The notes: generated by a model not told the origin, from the letters alone. A stretch of 64,000 bases of DNA from Ascarosepion bandense (GCA_037127315.1 JBBBDQ010001613.1:361001-425000); one strand, 5' to 3'. Positions 1-10,487 are shown, counted from the stretch's first letter. Made by a program: numbers and translations.

Positions 1-59
1 CAATGTCTATCTTTGTATACGGGTGCAATCTGGCCTTGAAAAATGTACGGCAAAATATT

Positions 60-476
60 TGAGAAGATTATTAGCTTTTTTCTTTCTTAAGATATACTAT
101 TCCGTTTTTTCGTTCTTTTTCTTTTTTGAAATATACACTTTCATTCTTTCTTTTTTGAAATATACACTTTCATTCTTTCTTTTTTTTTTTACTTACGATA
201 TGCTCTTTCATCTATTCTTTCTTTTTTTTTTTAATATACACCTTCATTGTTTTATTTTTCCTTTTTTCTTTCTTAAAATATATACTTTTATTCTTTCTTA
301 CCGTCTTCTTTCTTAAAATATACTCTTTCATTCTTTCTTTCTTTTTTCTTTCTTAAGTAAATCTTTCTTATACTCTTTCACATACACTTTTATTCTGTCT
401 TTCTATTTTTATTTCTTTATATAAACACCTTTTCTTTTTTCGGATTTTTTTTAATGTCTTTACACAGTTTCTTTTT

Positions 477-516
<40 letters not shown>

Positions 517-1533
517 AGTAGTTACCATTTTTCTTTTACTTTCTTTCTCTTTGCCTCCCTTCTTTCTGCTCACACCTATTTTTTTATTTTTCTTTCTTTC
601 TTTTTTCTTTCTTTCTTTTTTCTTTCAGTTATTCTTTTTATCTTTCGTTATTTTCTTTTTATTTATTTTCTTTTTCTGTCTTTTTCTTCCATTCCAATAA
701 TACCTCACGTTTTTCTATATTTCTGTCTTTATTTTTTTCTATTTTTATCCTTTAATTTATTTTCTCCCCCTTTTTTTATTTCTTTTTCTCTCTTTCTTTC
801 TTTATTAAATTTTTAAACTCTTTCTTTTTGTTCTTTGGTTGGTCATTTTTGTTCTTTTTTTAATATTTCTCACATTTTCTTTCTTTCTATTTTTTAAACC
901 TTTTATTTATTTATTTTTTCTGTTTGTCTCAGTTTCTTTCATTCATTATATCTTTCTTTTTCTCTCTTTCTTTCTTTTTTCTTCTTTCTTTCTTGCTTGC
1001 TTTTTTTCTTCTCTCTTTCTTCTATCTTTCTCTTTTTCTTCTCTCTTTCTCTCATCTCTCTTTCTTTCTTTCTTTCTTTCTTTCTTCTCACTTTCTCTAA
1101 TCCCTCTTTCTTGCTTTCTTCTCTCTTTCTCTCATCTCTTTCTTTCTTTCTTTCTTTCTTCTCACTTTCTCTAATCCCTCTTTCTTGCTTTCTTCTCTCT
1201 TTCTCTCATCTCTCTTTCTTTCTTTCTTTCTTCTCTCTTTATTTCCTTCTTTTCTTTGTAATTATTTCTTTCTTTCTTTCTTCTCTTTGCTCTCATCTCT
1301 CTTTCTTTCTTTCTTTTTTCTTTCTTTCTTTCTTTTTTCTTTCTTCTCTCTTTATTTCCTTCGTTTCTCTGTGTTAATTCTTTCTTTCTTTCTTTCTTCT
1401 CTTTTCTCTCATCTCTCTTTCTTTTTTCTTTCTTTCTTTCTTCTCTCTTTATTTCCTTCTTTTCTCTGTAATTCTTTCTTTCTTTCTTTCTTTCTTCTCT
1501 TTTCTCTCATCTCTTTCTTTCTTTCTTTCTTTT

Positions 1534-1570
<37 letters not shown>

Positions 1571-1694
1571 TCTCTTTATTTCCTTCTTTTCTCTGTAATT
1601 CTTTCTTTCTTTCTTTCTTCTCTCTTTATTTCCTTCTTTTCTCTGTAATTCTTTCTTTCTTCTCTTTTCTCTCATCTCTCTTTCTTTCTTTCTT

Positions 1695-1725
<31 letters not shown>

Positions 1726-1862
1726 TCTCTTTATTTCCTTCTTTTTTCTTTCTTTCTTTCTTTCTTCTCTCTTTATTTCCTTCTTTTCTCTGTAATTCTT
1801 TCTTTCTTTCTTCTCTTTTATCTCTTTCTGTTTCGTTCATTTATTTCTTTTATCTTTTATTC
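60..1862. repeat. Polypyrimidine (TTTC)n-type microsatellite tract
   Basis: About 1.8 kb is almost pure T and C on the + strand, built from TTTC, TTTTC and TCTC units. From about 970 onward it contains a loose higher-order repeat in which a phrase of the type TTCTCTCTTTATTTCCTTC recurs roughly every 100-180 bp. All open frames through it are read-through of the simple repeat and are low-complexity Phe/Leu/Ser or Lys/Glu/Arg peptides, so no gene is called. Confidence 0.95.
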
Positions 1863-2849
1863 TTTCTTAACCCTACGTTTTCTTCTTAACCAGCATTCAT
1901 CAACTTGTAAAAGCCGAAAAAACCAGAAGATTCAGGTGTCGATAAAACGCCAACACGAAAGTCCAAGCTGTCGACTTCGTTGTCCAATTCTTCGACCACT
2001 GAGCTATCACCAAGCGAAAACAGTTATAAATAAATGGAATGCCAATTTTTAGGGATGTCAACAATAAGAATTACCAGATATCTGGAGGCAAAAAAAAGGT
2101 CGGGGAGAATCTGTGCACAGTGGAAAAAATATCTAAGTACCAAAAGATTCACATCAACGACAACAATATGTCTGTCGCCTCGAGAGACGGAGAGAGTCCC
2201 CCTTATTCACTTGATTGTCTATCCCTATTGAAAATATTGTGATAACGGGACCGGAGCACCTTCTTAAATATCGCCTAGACGAGATTTACCATAACAGCGC
2301 GTGTGCGAGAGACAGAGAGACGGCAGGGTAGGAGACGCGAAGGTTAGTGAAAAAATGGTTGTAGATATCAATAGTTGCAGATACAAAGCAAACAGAATAT
2401 TTCAGACATTTCAGATTGCGTCAAAGTGACAAATGGACGCAGTGTCTAACCAATAGAAAATAAGGAGCTTGCGTTCCCTCCTAACTCCACTCGTTGATCT
2501 GGAGTTCTTTGGAGTGCCACGCTAATATTTTATCGTATTTTTAGGACACGGGAGATTATTCTGTGCATCCAGTTTGCTTGAAAAAGTGGAAGGCTTCGTC
2601 AAAAAATTCCTTTGCTATCGAGACGCCATGAAGAACAAGTCCAATGGGACATCCTGACGTACTGATAGAAAATGAAGCCAGTCAATCAGCCAATATCCAC
2701 GGTAGACATAATTCAAAGTTTAAGGATACCATATAACAGAAAAGACATAACATGAGGACTTTCAACAGCGGCAACATCGAAAATGGATAGCACATTTGAC
2801 TCGAGAAAAAAATAATGACGTTCTGCACATTATTTTTTAATTTATTAAA
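1863..2849. other. Unassigned AT-rich sequence
   Basis: I see no supported gene here. At 1935-2011 the minus strand has a good A-box-like TAGCTCAGTGG but no B box, so it is at most the eroded head of a tRNA-derived element. Confidence 0.5.
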
Positions 2850-2905
2850 TCATTTCACCCCAAGCAAGGCGGCACCGGCACTAATGTGCAAGAGGTTACA
2901 GAGAA

Positions 2906-2956
<51 letters not shown>

Positions 2957-3210
2957 GACAGAGAGAAAAAAGACAGACAGACAGACAGACGGACAGACAG
3001 AGACAGAGACGGAGAGAAAAAAAAACTGGGTTCAAAGGAAATTGAAGAAAGGATAAAATATGAGTGGGATTCAAGGAGAAAGATGGTACTTGATATTGCA
3101 TCTAAATTTTTTGGAAATTGCAGGTATCAGGGAAGAAAGTAGACGGAAAGTAGTTCCACAGACGGGAAGTGCGAGAAAAGAAACTATTGAAGTAGAAGTG
3201 GTAATTGCAT

Positions 3211-3213
<3 letters not shown>
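2850..3213 (-). mobile_element. LINE A 3' end, degenerate, with internal microsatellite
   Basis: Read on the minus strand, 3213 to about 3090 encodes the degraded C-terminal FYSNSFFSRTSRLWN-type block shared with the better copies at 36.6 and 53.3 kb. It ends at 2850 in the same family tail (GCCTTGCTTGGGGTGAAATG followed by A/T). An (AG)n/(ACAG)n microsatellite occupies about 2900-3020 in the 3' untranslated part. It is a truncated, non-coding copy of a jockey/CR1-like non-LTR retrotransposon. Confidence 0.75.

Positions 3214-3264
<51 letters not shown>
3214..3264. repeat. (TA)n microsatellite
   Basis: An uninterrupted TA run lies between the LINE A end and a long hairpin. Confidence 0.95.
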
Positions 3265-3266
<2 letters not shown>

Positions 3267-3388
3267 TAGCTAACCTTGAACCAACGGACCTACCTAAGTT
3301 TCACCTAATGGATCGTCAGGGCAACTTGCTCTGACGATCCATTAGGTGAAATCTAGGTAGGTCCGTTGGCTCTAGGTTAGCTACTTAC
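3264..3388. repeat. Long inverted repeat (foldback hairpin)
   Basis: Two arms of about 57 bp are nearly perfect reverse complements around a roughly 10-nt centre near GGCAACTTGC. The outer ends are AAGTAGCTAACC and GGTTAGCTACTT. It directly abuts a (TA)n array on the left. It resembles a foldback MITE inserted at TA, but no transposase was found to name it. Confidence 0.85.
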
Positions 3389-3579
3389 TTACTTATTTGC
3401 TCTGCTATTGTATTGAGCGCTTTAGGTGTTAGGTTCCTCGTCTCGGGTTTTTTTTCTTTCGACTAGTACTTTAACTAATGTTCAAGTGCTTAGTTCGTTT
3501 CTTTTTTTGTTTCCATTTTCCCCCCTCCGCGTTTATACTCGGTGGGTTTTTCGAGACGTGTATAAAGATAAATTTACAG

Positions 3580-3580
<1 letters not shown>

Positions 3581-3628
<48 letters not shown>
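3581..3628. repeat. (TA)n microsatellite
   Basis: The TA run ends exactly at the A that flanks the Helitron CTAG terminus at 3629. Confidence 0.95.
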
Positions 3629-3629
<1 letters not shown>

Positions 3630-3755
3630 TAGCAGAATAGCCCGGCGTTGCTCGGGTCTAATGGAAGCTTTAAAACTAATCCATGTGCCTTGAGAATATT
3701 TGTGTGAAGTTTGGTGAGAATCGGATAAAAATTGTGGATTTATATATATATAAAC
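3629..3755 (-). mobile_element. Helitron 3' end fragment
   Basis: On the minus strand this ends in a CCCG...CGGG hairpin, 8 nt, then CTAG followed by T (an A at 3628 on the plus strand). It matches the complete copies at 15.2 and 52.2 kb through the AAAGCTTT and ATCCATG region. It is truncated on the right at about 3755, so the 5' TC end is absent. Confidence 0.75.
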
Positions 3756-4130
3756 CAACTGACCGATGAAGAGACTTGTAGATAAGGAAGGCGCCTAGAA
3801 GATAATTTTAACATACTAATGAGGGAACCTCAAACCAAAATCATTTCAAATTGGGGTAAGCACTTGATTCATTCATCTGTTTATTTATCTATCTGTTTAT
3901 CCATTTATACACGTGCTGATGTGAGAAAAAACAGACAAATCAAAACGCCAACATTTGATTTATTTTAATTTATTTTATTTTACTGATTTCATTTATTTTT
4001 TTTATTTTTATTTTTCTACTTCCATATTTATAAACAACAACTTGGCCCTCAGAAAAAAAGGAACTCGATACGTAAAGCTACAAATTTATTCTCCTGAAGA
4101 AAGTCATTCTTAGACTCGAAACACGTGTAG

Positions 4131-4325
4131 TGTTACGAATACCATTGTAGACACTTAAAGTATTATAACATTTATTATAACAACATGCCGACTAATATCA
4201 ACTGCCTAGTAGTTCTACTGAACTCTAATAGAAGTCTAAAGAACTCTTGTGAACTTCCTGTTAACTCTTATTAATATAGAATGGAGAGTCCATTATCTGA
4301 GGAATAGGTGTGTTTCCCCATAACA
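4131..4325 (+). mobile_element. Short LTR-like repeat
   Basis: The sequence begins TGTTACGAAT and ends CCATAACA, giving inverted TGTTA/TAACA ends. A central block starting ATCAACTGCCTAGTAG is shared with the longer copy at 59879-60550, which has extra internal sequence. No flanking target duplication is visible. It could be a deleted solo LTR or a TIR element. Confidence 0.5.
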
Positions 4326-4416
4326 CAAATGCAGCAGACTATCCTTCTGCTTACAGAGGGAAGGCTTGCTGGATCTGATGTATAAGGACTCCAGAAAGTT
4401 TAAGTTATATGAAGAG

Positions 4417-4723
4417 TCAGTCAGTTAAATGCCATACGTGATACACGCTTGGGCGACTATGTCTCGAAAGAGACATGACTGACTGGCCAGAAGGTTATCC
4501 CGCAGTAGGATGCCTTTGCTTTCTGTGGTAGACTGGTTGCCAGCCAAGGCTATAGAACCCAATCTGTCCTATTATTTAACCCATAACTGGAGGGAAGAGA
4601 CGAATTAATACCTTTCCCAAGGGTATTTGTGCGTAAGTGAATGAAGGAATTCAACTGGAATTCGAACTCGGCATTCCGATTTGTCGTTCCGAGTCGATAT
4701 CCACTTCACCACAACGCACATCC
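4417..4723 (-). mobile_element. tRNA-derived SINE, full length with 10-bp target duplication
   Basis: Minus-strand retroposon. The tRNA-related head near 4723 has an A-box-like TGGTGAAGTGG and a B-box-like GAGTTCGAATTCC, so an internal RNA polymerase III promoter is expected. The body contains the ATTAATCCGTCTCTTCCCTCC-type and CTGTCC...ATAGCC blocks. The 3' part has the perfect stem CATGTCTCTTTCGAGACATG and ends TTAACTGACTGA. A perfect repeat ATATGAAGAG lies on both sides (4407-4416 and 4724-4733), which marks the ends and shows target-primed insertion. Confidence 0.92.
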
Positions 4724-4929
4724 ATATGAAGAGTAGAACCTTGATAAGATAGAAAAGCGGTCCACACTAAATCCAGAGACACAGTTCCTGATATTTATAA
4801 TATGATGTGCCCGCATATATATATATAAAATAACTCAGATAGATTTGGTAACATTGTGTGAAAATATCGGGCCGATAACTTTTCAGAGATGTTGACTGAT
4901 GAAAACCATTCATGTTTTTACTATTCCAG

Positions 4930-5229
4930 TGCATCTTATCTTTATCGACTCGGAACGGCAAATCGGGGTGCCGAGTTCGAATTCCAGTTGAACTCCTTGC
5001 ATTCACCTTCGCGCAAATACCCTTGGGAAAGGTATTATTCCGGCTCTTCCCCCCCAGTTATGAGTTAAATAATAGGACAGATTGGGTTCTATAGCCTTGG
5101 TCGGTAACCAGTCTACCGCAGAAAGCAATGGCAACCTACTGTGGGATAATAATCTCCCCAGTCAGTCATGTCTCTTTAGAGATATGATCGCCCAAAGCGT
5201 GTATCACGTATGGTACTTAACTGACTGAA
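4930..5229 (+). mobile_element. tRNA-derived SINE, 5' truncated
   Basis: Same family as 4417-4723 in the opposite orientation. It begins inside the tRNA-like head (ATCGACTCGGAACG) and keeps the B-box-like segment, the body and the 3' end ACTTAACTGACTGA. The 3' hairpin is present with one change (GTCTCTTTAGAGATATG). Confidence 0.88.
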
Positions 5230-5351
5230 TGTATCTTTGGATTTCGGTTCAGAAGACTTATACCAAAAAAGAAGAAGCAGAAACATCCCGGATTGAGACT
5301 TGGAAATTATGAGAACTGTTTTAAGGCGTATCGGATCATAATAACAATTTA

Positions 5352-5420
5352 TCTATATCTTTAAAAGTGACGAGGGTGGACGTTGTGTAAGTATTTGTTT
5401 GTTTGATAAATTCGACTTAG
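5352..5420 (+). mobile_element. Helitron 5' end interrupted by an LTR
   Basis: The sequence starts TCTATATCTTTAAAAGTGAC after an A and is nearly identical for about 45 bp to the 5' end of the complete mini-Helitron at 6213-6335. It is broken at 5421 by an LTR. Sequence after 5958 should continue the element, but I could not place a CTAG 3' end there. Confidence 0.6.
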
Positions 5421-5957
5421 TGTAATATAACGGTCTGGCCCCACCCAAGAAGGGATGAAGCGTGGGTGTTCCCGGTTGATGAAAAGTAGCGGATGTCACT
5501 TTGACCCTATTTCCGGCAGAGCGGAAATAGCTCAGAGCAAACAGACAGGGTCTCTGAGAATTTACGTAGGCGTCGCGTAGGCGTCGCGTGATCAAGGCAA
5601 AACCGGAAGAAACGAGTCCCCGGTTTTGGAAGATATATAAAGACTGCGAAAAACACAGTCTTCCCAGTCAGTCTTGACAGTCTCCAGAAGTAGACAAGAA
5701 GAGAAGTCGAAGAAGAAGAAGTCAGTCAGCCTCGACAGAAGTTAGTCTTGACAGACAGACAAGTCTCGAGAAGTCGAAGAAGAAGCTAGACGAGCTAAGC
5801 AGAGAGAGGCTACACTCACGTCGAACCCCACGTCAGCCCCTGGAAGCGCTCCCTCAACTCTCTGTTCCTAGGCGACACGGTCCATCGTCGTCAATAAAAA
5901 ATATAAGTCATATATTTTTATATACACCCGTGTTTGTCTGTTTATTGGTATATAACA
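5421..5957 (+). mobile_element. Solo LTR with TTAG target duplication
   Basis: A 537-bp block starts TGTAATATA and ends TATATAACA (inverted TGTWATATA ends). It is flanked by TTAG on both sides (5417-5420 and 5958-5961). Inside are a TATATAAAG promoter-like box near 5632, a purine/GAAGAA-rich transcribed-like region and AATAAAAAAT near 5895, in the order expected for U3-R-U5. It is probably a solo LTR of a gypsy- or BEL-type retrotransposon. No internal coding region is present. Confidence 0.7.
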
Positions 5958-6212
5958 TTAGCGCCTGCATTTTGCGGTCTAGCTCGACGGGATTTGCGCT
6001 AAGATGTAGATGAAAATTTTAGAACACTAACGACACTTTGAAATTTTTCAGAAAGCCAAAATTAGGTGAATAAAAATATATATCATCAGCCAACAAAGTC
6101 AGGTATCAGTTTATGTATTGATTATAATATCGAATTGATCACCCCACTTTATATTATCTAGGTTACTGCTTCCTCTCCCACCCTAAGCCAATAGAGACAT
6201 TCTACATTGTTA

Positions 6213-6335
6213 TCTATATCTATAAAAGTGACGAGGGTGGACGTTCTGTAAGTATTTGCTATGTAAATTCATCATATGTGTTTTATTCTTATTATTCCTT
6301 AAACTACCCCGAATGAAACCGGGCGAAACTGCTAG
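6213..6335 (+). mobile_element. Mini-Helitron, complete, 123 bp
   Basis: It begins TCTATATCTATAAAAGTGAC after A6212. It ends with a CCCG/CGGG hairpin, CGAAACTG and CTAG, followed by T6336. This is the textbook Helitron arrangement (5' TC, 3' hairpin then CTRR, insertion between A and T, no target duplication). It has no coding capacity, so any movement would need Rep/helicase supplied in trans. Confidence 0.8.
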
Positions 6336-6363
6336 TTATACAAAAAAAAACAAAAAAAAAAAC

Positions 6364-6850
6364 AAACTTCATTGTCATCATCTTTACAATCAGGTCCGTC
6401 ATCATCATTATCATAATGAGTTCTATCATCATCATCATGTTCTATAATCATCATAATGTTCTAGCGTCATCATCATCAATATCATCATTACCATCAGTTC
6501 TATCGCCGTCGTCATCATCATTCTCATAATTAGTATCATCATCATCATCAGTTCCATTATCATCATCATCATCATTAATACCAACGCGTTCATCATCATC
6601 ATTATCATCATCAGTTCTATAATCCTCATAATGTTCCGGCGTCATCATCAATATCATCATTATCATCAGTTCTCTCGCCGTCGTCATCATCATTCTCATA
6701 ATTAGTAACATCATCATCATCAGTTCCATTATCATCATCATTACTACCATCACGTTCATCATCATCATTATCATCTATAATCATCATAATGTTCCAGCAT
6801 CATCATCAATATTATCATGATCATCATAAGTTCCATCATCATTAGTGTGC
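6364..6850. repeat. (ATC)n-derived minisatellite with about 185-bp higher-order period
   Basis: The region is built of TCATCA trinucleotides interrupted by landmark phrases such as ATAATGTTC, GTTCTATCGCCGTCGTC and CTCATAATTAGTA. The same landmark series appears twice in order and begins a third time, so whole blocks were duplicated. Met/Asp-rich open frames through it are repeat read-through. Confidence 0.9.
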
Positions 6851-6904
6851 TCACAGAGTCGCTGCAGAGCAGAGCACCCGACCAATTCCCTTCATATCTC
6901 TGGG

Positions 6905-7145
6905 CACGATGACCACAGTTTTAAGACCTTACCCTCCCCACACACACGTTTAATCTTTACCCGACCCACTCACGCCTTTAACTTCTTCCTCCGCCTTACT
7001 TTAAAACATTATACCCCTTAAAATTTTTACCCTACCTACACTTTTGGCATCTTACCCCAACGCCTTTCAAAACTTACCCCCCCACACACATACTTTTAAA
7101 ACCGTACCAATCACACCCTTAAAACCTTACTGCCCCACATGCATT
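6905..7145. repeat. Degenerate C/A-rich tandem repeat
   Basis: Loose units of about 30 bp carry phrases such as CCACACAC, TTTTAAAAC and CTTACCC. They repeat about seven times with strong divergence. Confidence 0.6.
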
Positions 7146-7711
7146 TATTTTATGGCGTCTTTCCTGTTCCGTTTTATTCGATTTTGCTTTTCTTCTAGTC
7201 ACGCTTTCGTAAATATTTTTTTTAGATAGTTTCAAAATAGCTAGGTAGTTACATTGGATGGGAATCATTGGCGGGGCTAGTGATAGCTGAACATTATTCC
7301 AGGCTTTTAGACACATTGTTTGCCGTACGAAAAAGTCTTGCTAACGGTGCCAACCAATTCAACTCCAGATGTGTTATCGTAGACGACATGAAGTGGACCG
7401 ACACCGGCGGCAATAACCGGTGTATCTGGCGTTAATGGCCCTCGTTTTTGATGGGCCCATGTATTGTGTCTTTGCGTCATCATCTTTTTCTTTTCTTTTT
7501 TTTTCCCGGCAAATCATCCCATAAAAAAAAAAAGAAAAAAAAAGAAAAAGCAAACTGTCAAGTAAGACTGATAGAGAGACAGAATAGGAAACTATAGGGC
7601 GTTCTTGCCAGAAGCGGCAAGAGCAAAAACCCATTGTCTTCAGTGGGAGCAAACAGTGGAGAGACATTGCAAAAATAAACTTGGAAATAATCCATCCAAC
7701 CCATAAAAATC

Positions 7712-7714
7712 TAG

Positions 7715-7802
<88 letters not shown>
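7712..7802. repeat. (TTA)n followed by (ATA)n, self-complementary trinucleotide array
   Basis: A TTA run switches directly into an AAT run, so the two halves can pair. It lies just upstream of a LINE C 3' end. Confidence 0.95.
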
Positions 7803-7809
7803 TGAAATT

Positions 7810-8240
7810 AATTATTAATTGATATGGCTTGTCCAGCGGATTGTAACATAGCAATCAAGGAATTTGAAAAACTGTCAAAATATAAAGACCTGGAAATTGA
7901 AATAGAAAAAATGTGGAAATTGAAAACAAGAGTTGTGCCAGTGATAGTAGGTGCACTTGGAATGATAAAAAATGGAACAAAACAACACATTGAAAGAATC
8001 CCTGGAAACCCCAGCTTAAGAGATATACAAAAAACTGTCTTATTAAGTACAGCCCACACACTAAGGAAAACTTTATCTATGTAATGCTGGGGATGATAGG
8101 GAAGATAGAAAAAACATGAAATGGGGTCATAACAACACGCCACGACCTACCTTAGGTCTCCCCGCAGACTTGGTTGGTAGTGAGACCAAAGCAGAAATCG
8201 AAATATGATGAAAAAGGACATAATAATAATAATTGAAATA
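7810..8240 (+). mobile_element. LINE C 3' end (R2/R4-like)
   Basis: A 5'-truncated copy. It contains the terminal endonuclease coding part plus a 3' untranslated region that closely matches 27831-27990 (TAACAACACGCCACGACCT, TTGGTTGGTAGT). It ends in AATAATAATAA. The short repetitive tail fits target-primed integration. Confidence 0.85.
7824..8084 (+). pseudogene. C-terminus of R2/R4-type LINE protein (REL-endo domain part)
   Basis: An 86-residue open frame starting MACPADCNIAIKEFE and continuing KYKDLEIEIEKMW, VVPVIVGALGMIKNG, IERIPGNP, STAHTLRKTLSM then stop. This is the conserved C-terminal block of non-LTR elements with a restriction-like endonuclease, which nicks target DNA in the nucleus. 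The start codon is only the first Met in the truncated copy; the parent protein continued upstream. The strong match to 27606-27830 shows one family. It cannot be active alone because the reverse transcriptase is missing. Confidence 0.85.
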
Positions 8241-8630
8241 ATGTTAGTGTTTTCGGAAAATAACTTTCCTTTCATGTTCTAATATATTATTATAATAGTT
8301 GCTAAAAAAACAAGATTATTCATTCCTTCGTCAATTTGATATCAACCGCTTTCAGAAGGATGTTCTCAAATACGTGACGCACCTTGTGTAAAACACTGCA
8401 AAACAGTATTAGTCTGTTCGGAAAATAATGTCGGATCTTAGAATGGACCTTGAAATTGTGTTCTAATATATCATTATAATAGCGGCACGAAAATATTTTA
8501 CTCATTCCCAATTGATTGTAGTGTCGTTTTTGTTAATTTTATATCAATCACATTCGGTATGTTGTTCTCAAACATGTGACGCGCCTTGTGAGTAACACTA
8601 GAAAATATTACCATTATATTAACGTAAAAA

Positions 8631-8635
<5 letters not shown>

Positions 8636-8677
<42 letters not shown>
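8636..8677. repeat. (TA)n microsatellite
   Basis: The TA run abuts the left end of the element at 8678. Confidence 0.95.
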
Positions 8678-8682
<5 letters not shown>

Positions 8683-9641
8683 ACCTGTCGTATGCGACCA
8701 CCCCCGGGTGTCAACAAAAATATGGACGCATACGGCAGGTGGTCGCTCACTAAAAACTATAGTCATGACCTATTAACGCCAGGAACGTATATTCCACTCA
8801 TCAGAATGTACATATTATAACTTTACCATGTAATCTGCTAATAAATAAGAACAAGAGAATGGCCTAACTTTAAAGAAATCTATTCAGCATAATTCATTTT
8901 AAAAAACGTATTTACAACGGTCAACAAGAGACCAACATATTTATTCACAAAAACATTTATTAAGTGGACTTAAAAAAAAGTATATAGTTTCAGTTTTTTT
9001 TCTTAGAAGTGAGTGATAACAAAAGAGAATCTGCGATAATACATGGAAAAAAAACATACAAAAAACTGACAGCGATCGTGGGTGGGGGTAGAGAAACAGA
9101 GAGATAGAGATAGATATACCCAGATAGAAATAGAGTAGATAGATACACAAAAAACAATGGAACGAAAGAGATAGACATTTGAGAAAGGGACATAACTGTG
9201 ATTTCCCCAATCCCTGAATTTATCCAAGTCAGTACAGAGACTGCGATAAAACCCTTGAACATGTCAAATGCAATACATGTTGTACAAAACAGCCGATGTT
9301 TGACATTGAGGTGAACTCAGGCAATGTACATTTCAACAAGAAACAACAGTTTGATACAGCACTACAAAAACAAAACAATGAGGAAGTGTTTCTGGCTTAG
9401 ATCAAATTAAGATGAAATAGATTAGTTATTTAGTTTCTACTAATTTAGAAGTTCGCAGTGGACGACCAAAATGGATTTTTTTTTAAGCGGCCGCTTGATC
9501 AGTGATTTTCACTCGTTGATGTTAGTCGCTGATGGCGTTCTGGGGATGGTCGCTCAATAAGGGTCAATTAACATTAGCAAATCGTCCGTGCATACAAAAA
9601 GGGTCGTTAATATCAGGTGGTCGTATACGGGAGGTTACTTT
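8678..9641. mobile_element. Pogo-like DNA transposon remnant
   Basis: Left end TTGGAACCTGTCGTATGCGA and right end (reverse complement) AAGTAACCTCCCGTATACGA share most positions and run into a common CGACCACC, giving imperfect terminal inverted repeats of about 25 bp next to TA. Sub-terminal GTGGTCGCTC-type repeats lie at both ends. This pattern resembles pogo/Tigger elements. A 60-residue open stretch at 9218-9400 may be the transposase C-terminus but was not recognised. Confidence 0.55.
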
Positions 9642-9914
9642 GTATATAGACATATTCCCGGTTACAATTATAGTAAAAATGCTATAACTAAGTCCGGTTT
9701 CCATTAGTTTAATAAAGGATACACAGGTCTGGTTTTAGACGAGCCGGCAACTCCAATATAAGTCACTGTGTACGGAATTGTAATACGAAAAAAAAAAACT
9801 CCGTTAAGCCGGCCTTGAACCAATGTTAAATGCTGAATGTTTCCGTAAAAGGAAACAACTGCTAATACCATTACAATACTAATCTGAAACTCATCTAAAT
9901 ATGCCAGGGGAAAT

Positions 9915-9916
<2 letters not shown>

Positions 9917-9959
<43 letters not shown>
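9917..9959. repeat. (TA)n microsatellite
   Basis: A TA run followed by a T-run at the left edge of the dispersed repeat 9960-10440. Confidence 0.95.
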
Positions 9960-9967
<8 letters not shown>

Positions 9968-10431
9968 TTTTAATTCAGATACTTTAATCCAAGCGGAAAA
10001 AGCAGGAAGATAAATTCCAAAAACCCGATCCTAATTAATATTAAAAATTTTATTTTAATATTAAAAATTTTATTTTAATATTAAAAAATGATAGGAGGAA
10101 GAGAGCTCCATGTAATAAAATATTACAGAATTCAACACGGCCGTCTGTTAATTTTAAGTTACAATTCTCTTTCCTTTTTTGCGAACCCAGACGAAGTCAA
10201 TTTTTTATTTTCTTGTTTATTTGATTTTATTTTATTTTGTTTTATCTTTTTCTTTTTTTCTTTTTCTTTTTCTTTTTCTTTTTTAATTTCTTTGCAAATC
10301 TATTTAAAAAGGAATATTAGACTGATTTTTCTCCAGTTTCTGAAAGGATTTTTCTGTTGCTGAGGTGATGTGTTATCCCCTGTGGGGATTTTCATATCGA
10401 AATGATCATCCAACATCAATGAATTAATCCT

Positions 10432-10440
<9 letters not shown>
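9960..10440 (+). repeat. Dispersed repeat G (copy 1)
   Basis: The left segment (TTCAGATACTTTAATCCAAG ... CCCGATCCTAATTAATATT) and the GAGAGCTCCATGTAATAAAATATTACAG and GAATTAATCCTTTTT segments all recur in reverse at 18820-19028. It is bounded by (TA)n on both sides. No coding content. Confidence 0.65.

Positions 10441-10484
<44 letters not shown>

Positions 10485-10487
<3 letters not shown>

Noticed and set aside
23..1840. Several open frames of 97-143 residues on both strands
   Set aside because: They translate a TTTC/GAAA simple repeat and have only Phe/Leu/Ser or Lys/Glu/Arg, so they are not genes.
1935..2011. Possible tRNA gene on the minus strand
   Set aside because: It is 77 nt and has a good A-box-like TAGCTCAGTGG, but no GGTTCGANTCC B box and a poorly paired acceptor and D arm. 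At most a relic of a tRNA-derived repeat.
6435..6774. Met/Asp-rich frames of 64 and 107 residues
   Set aside because: Read-through of the (ATC)n minisatellite.
6436..6850. CRISPR array
   Set aside because: The repeats are degenerate trinucleotides without regular spacers, and the genome is clearly eukaryotic.
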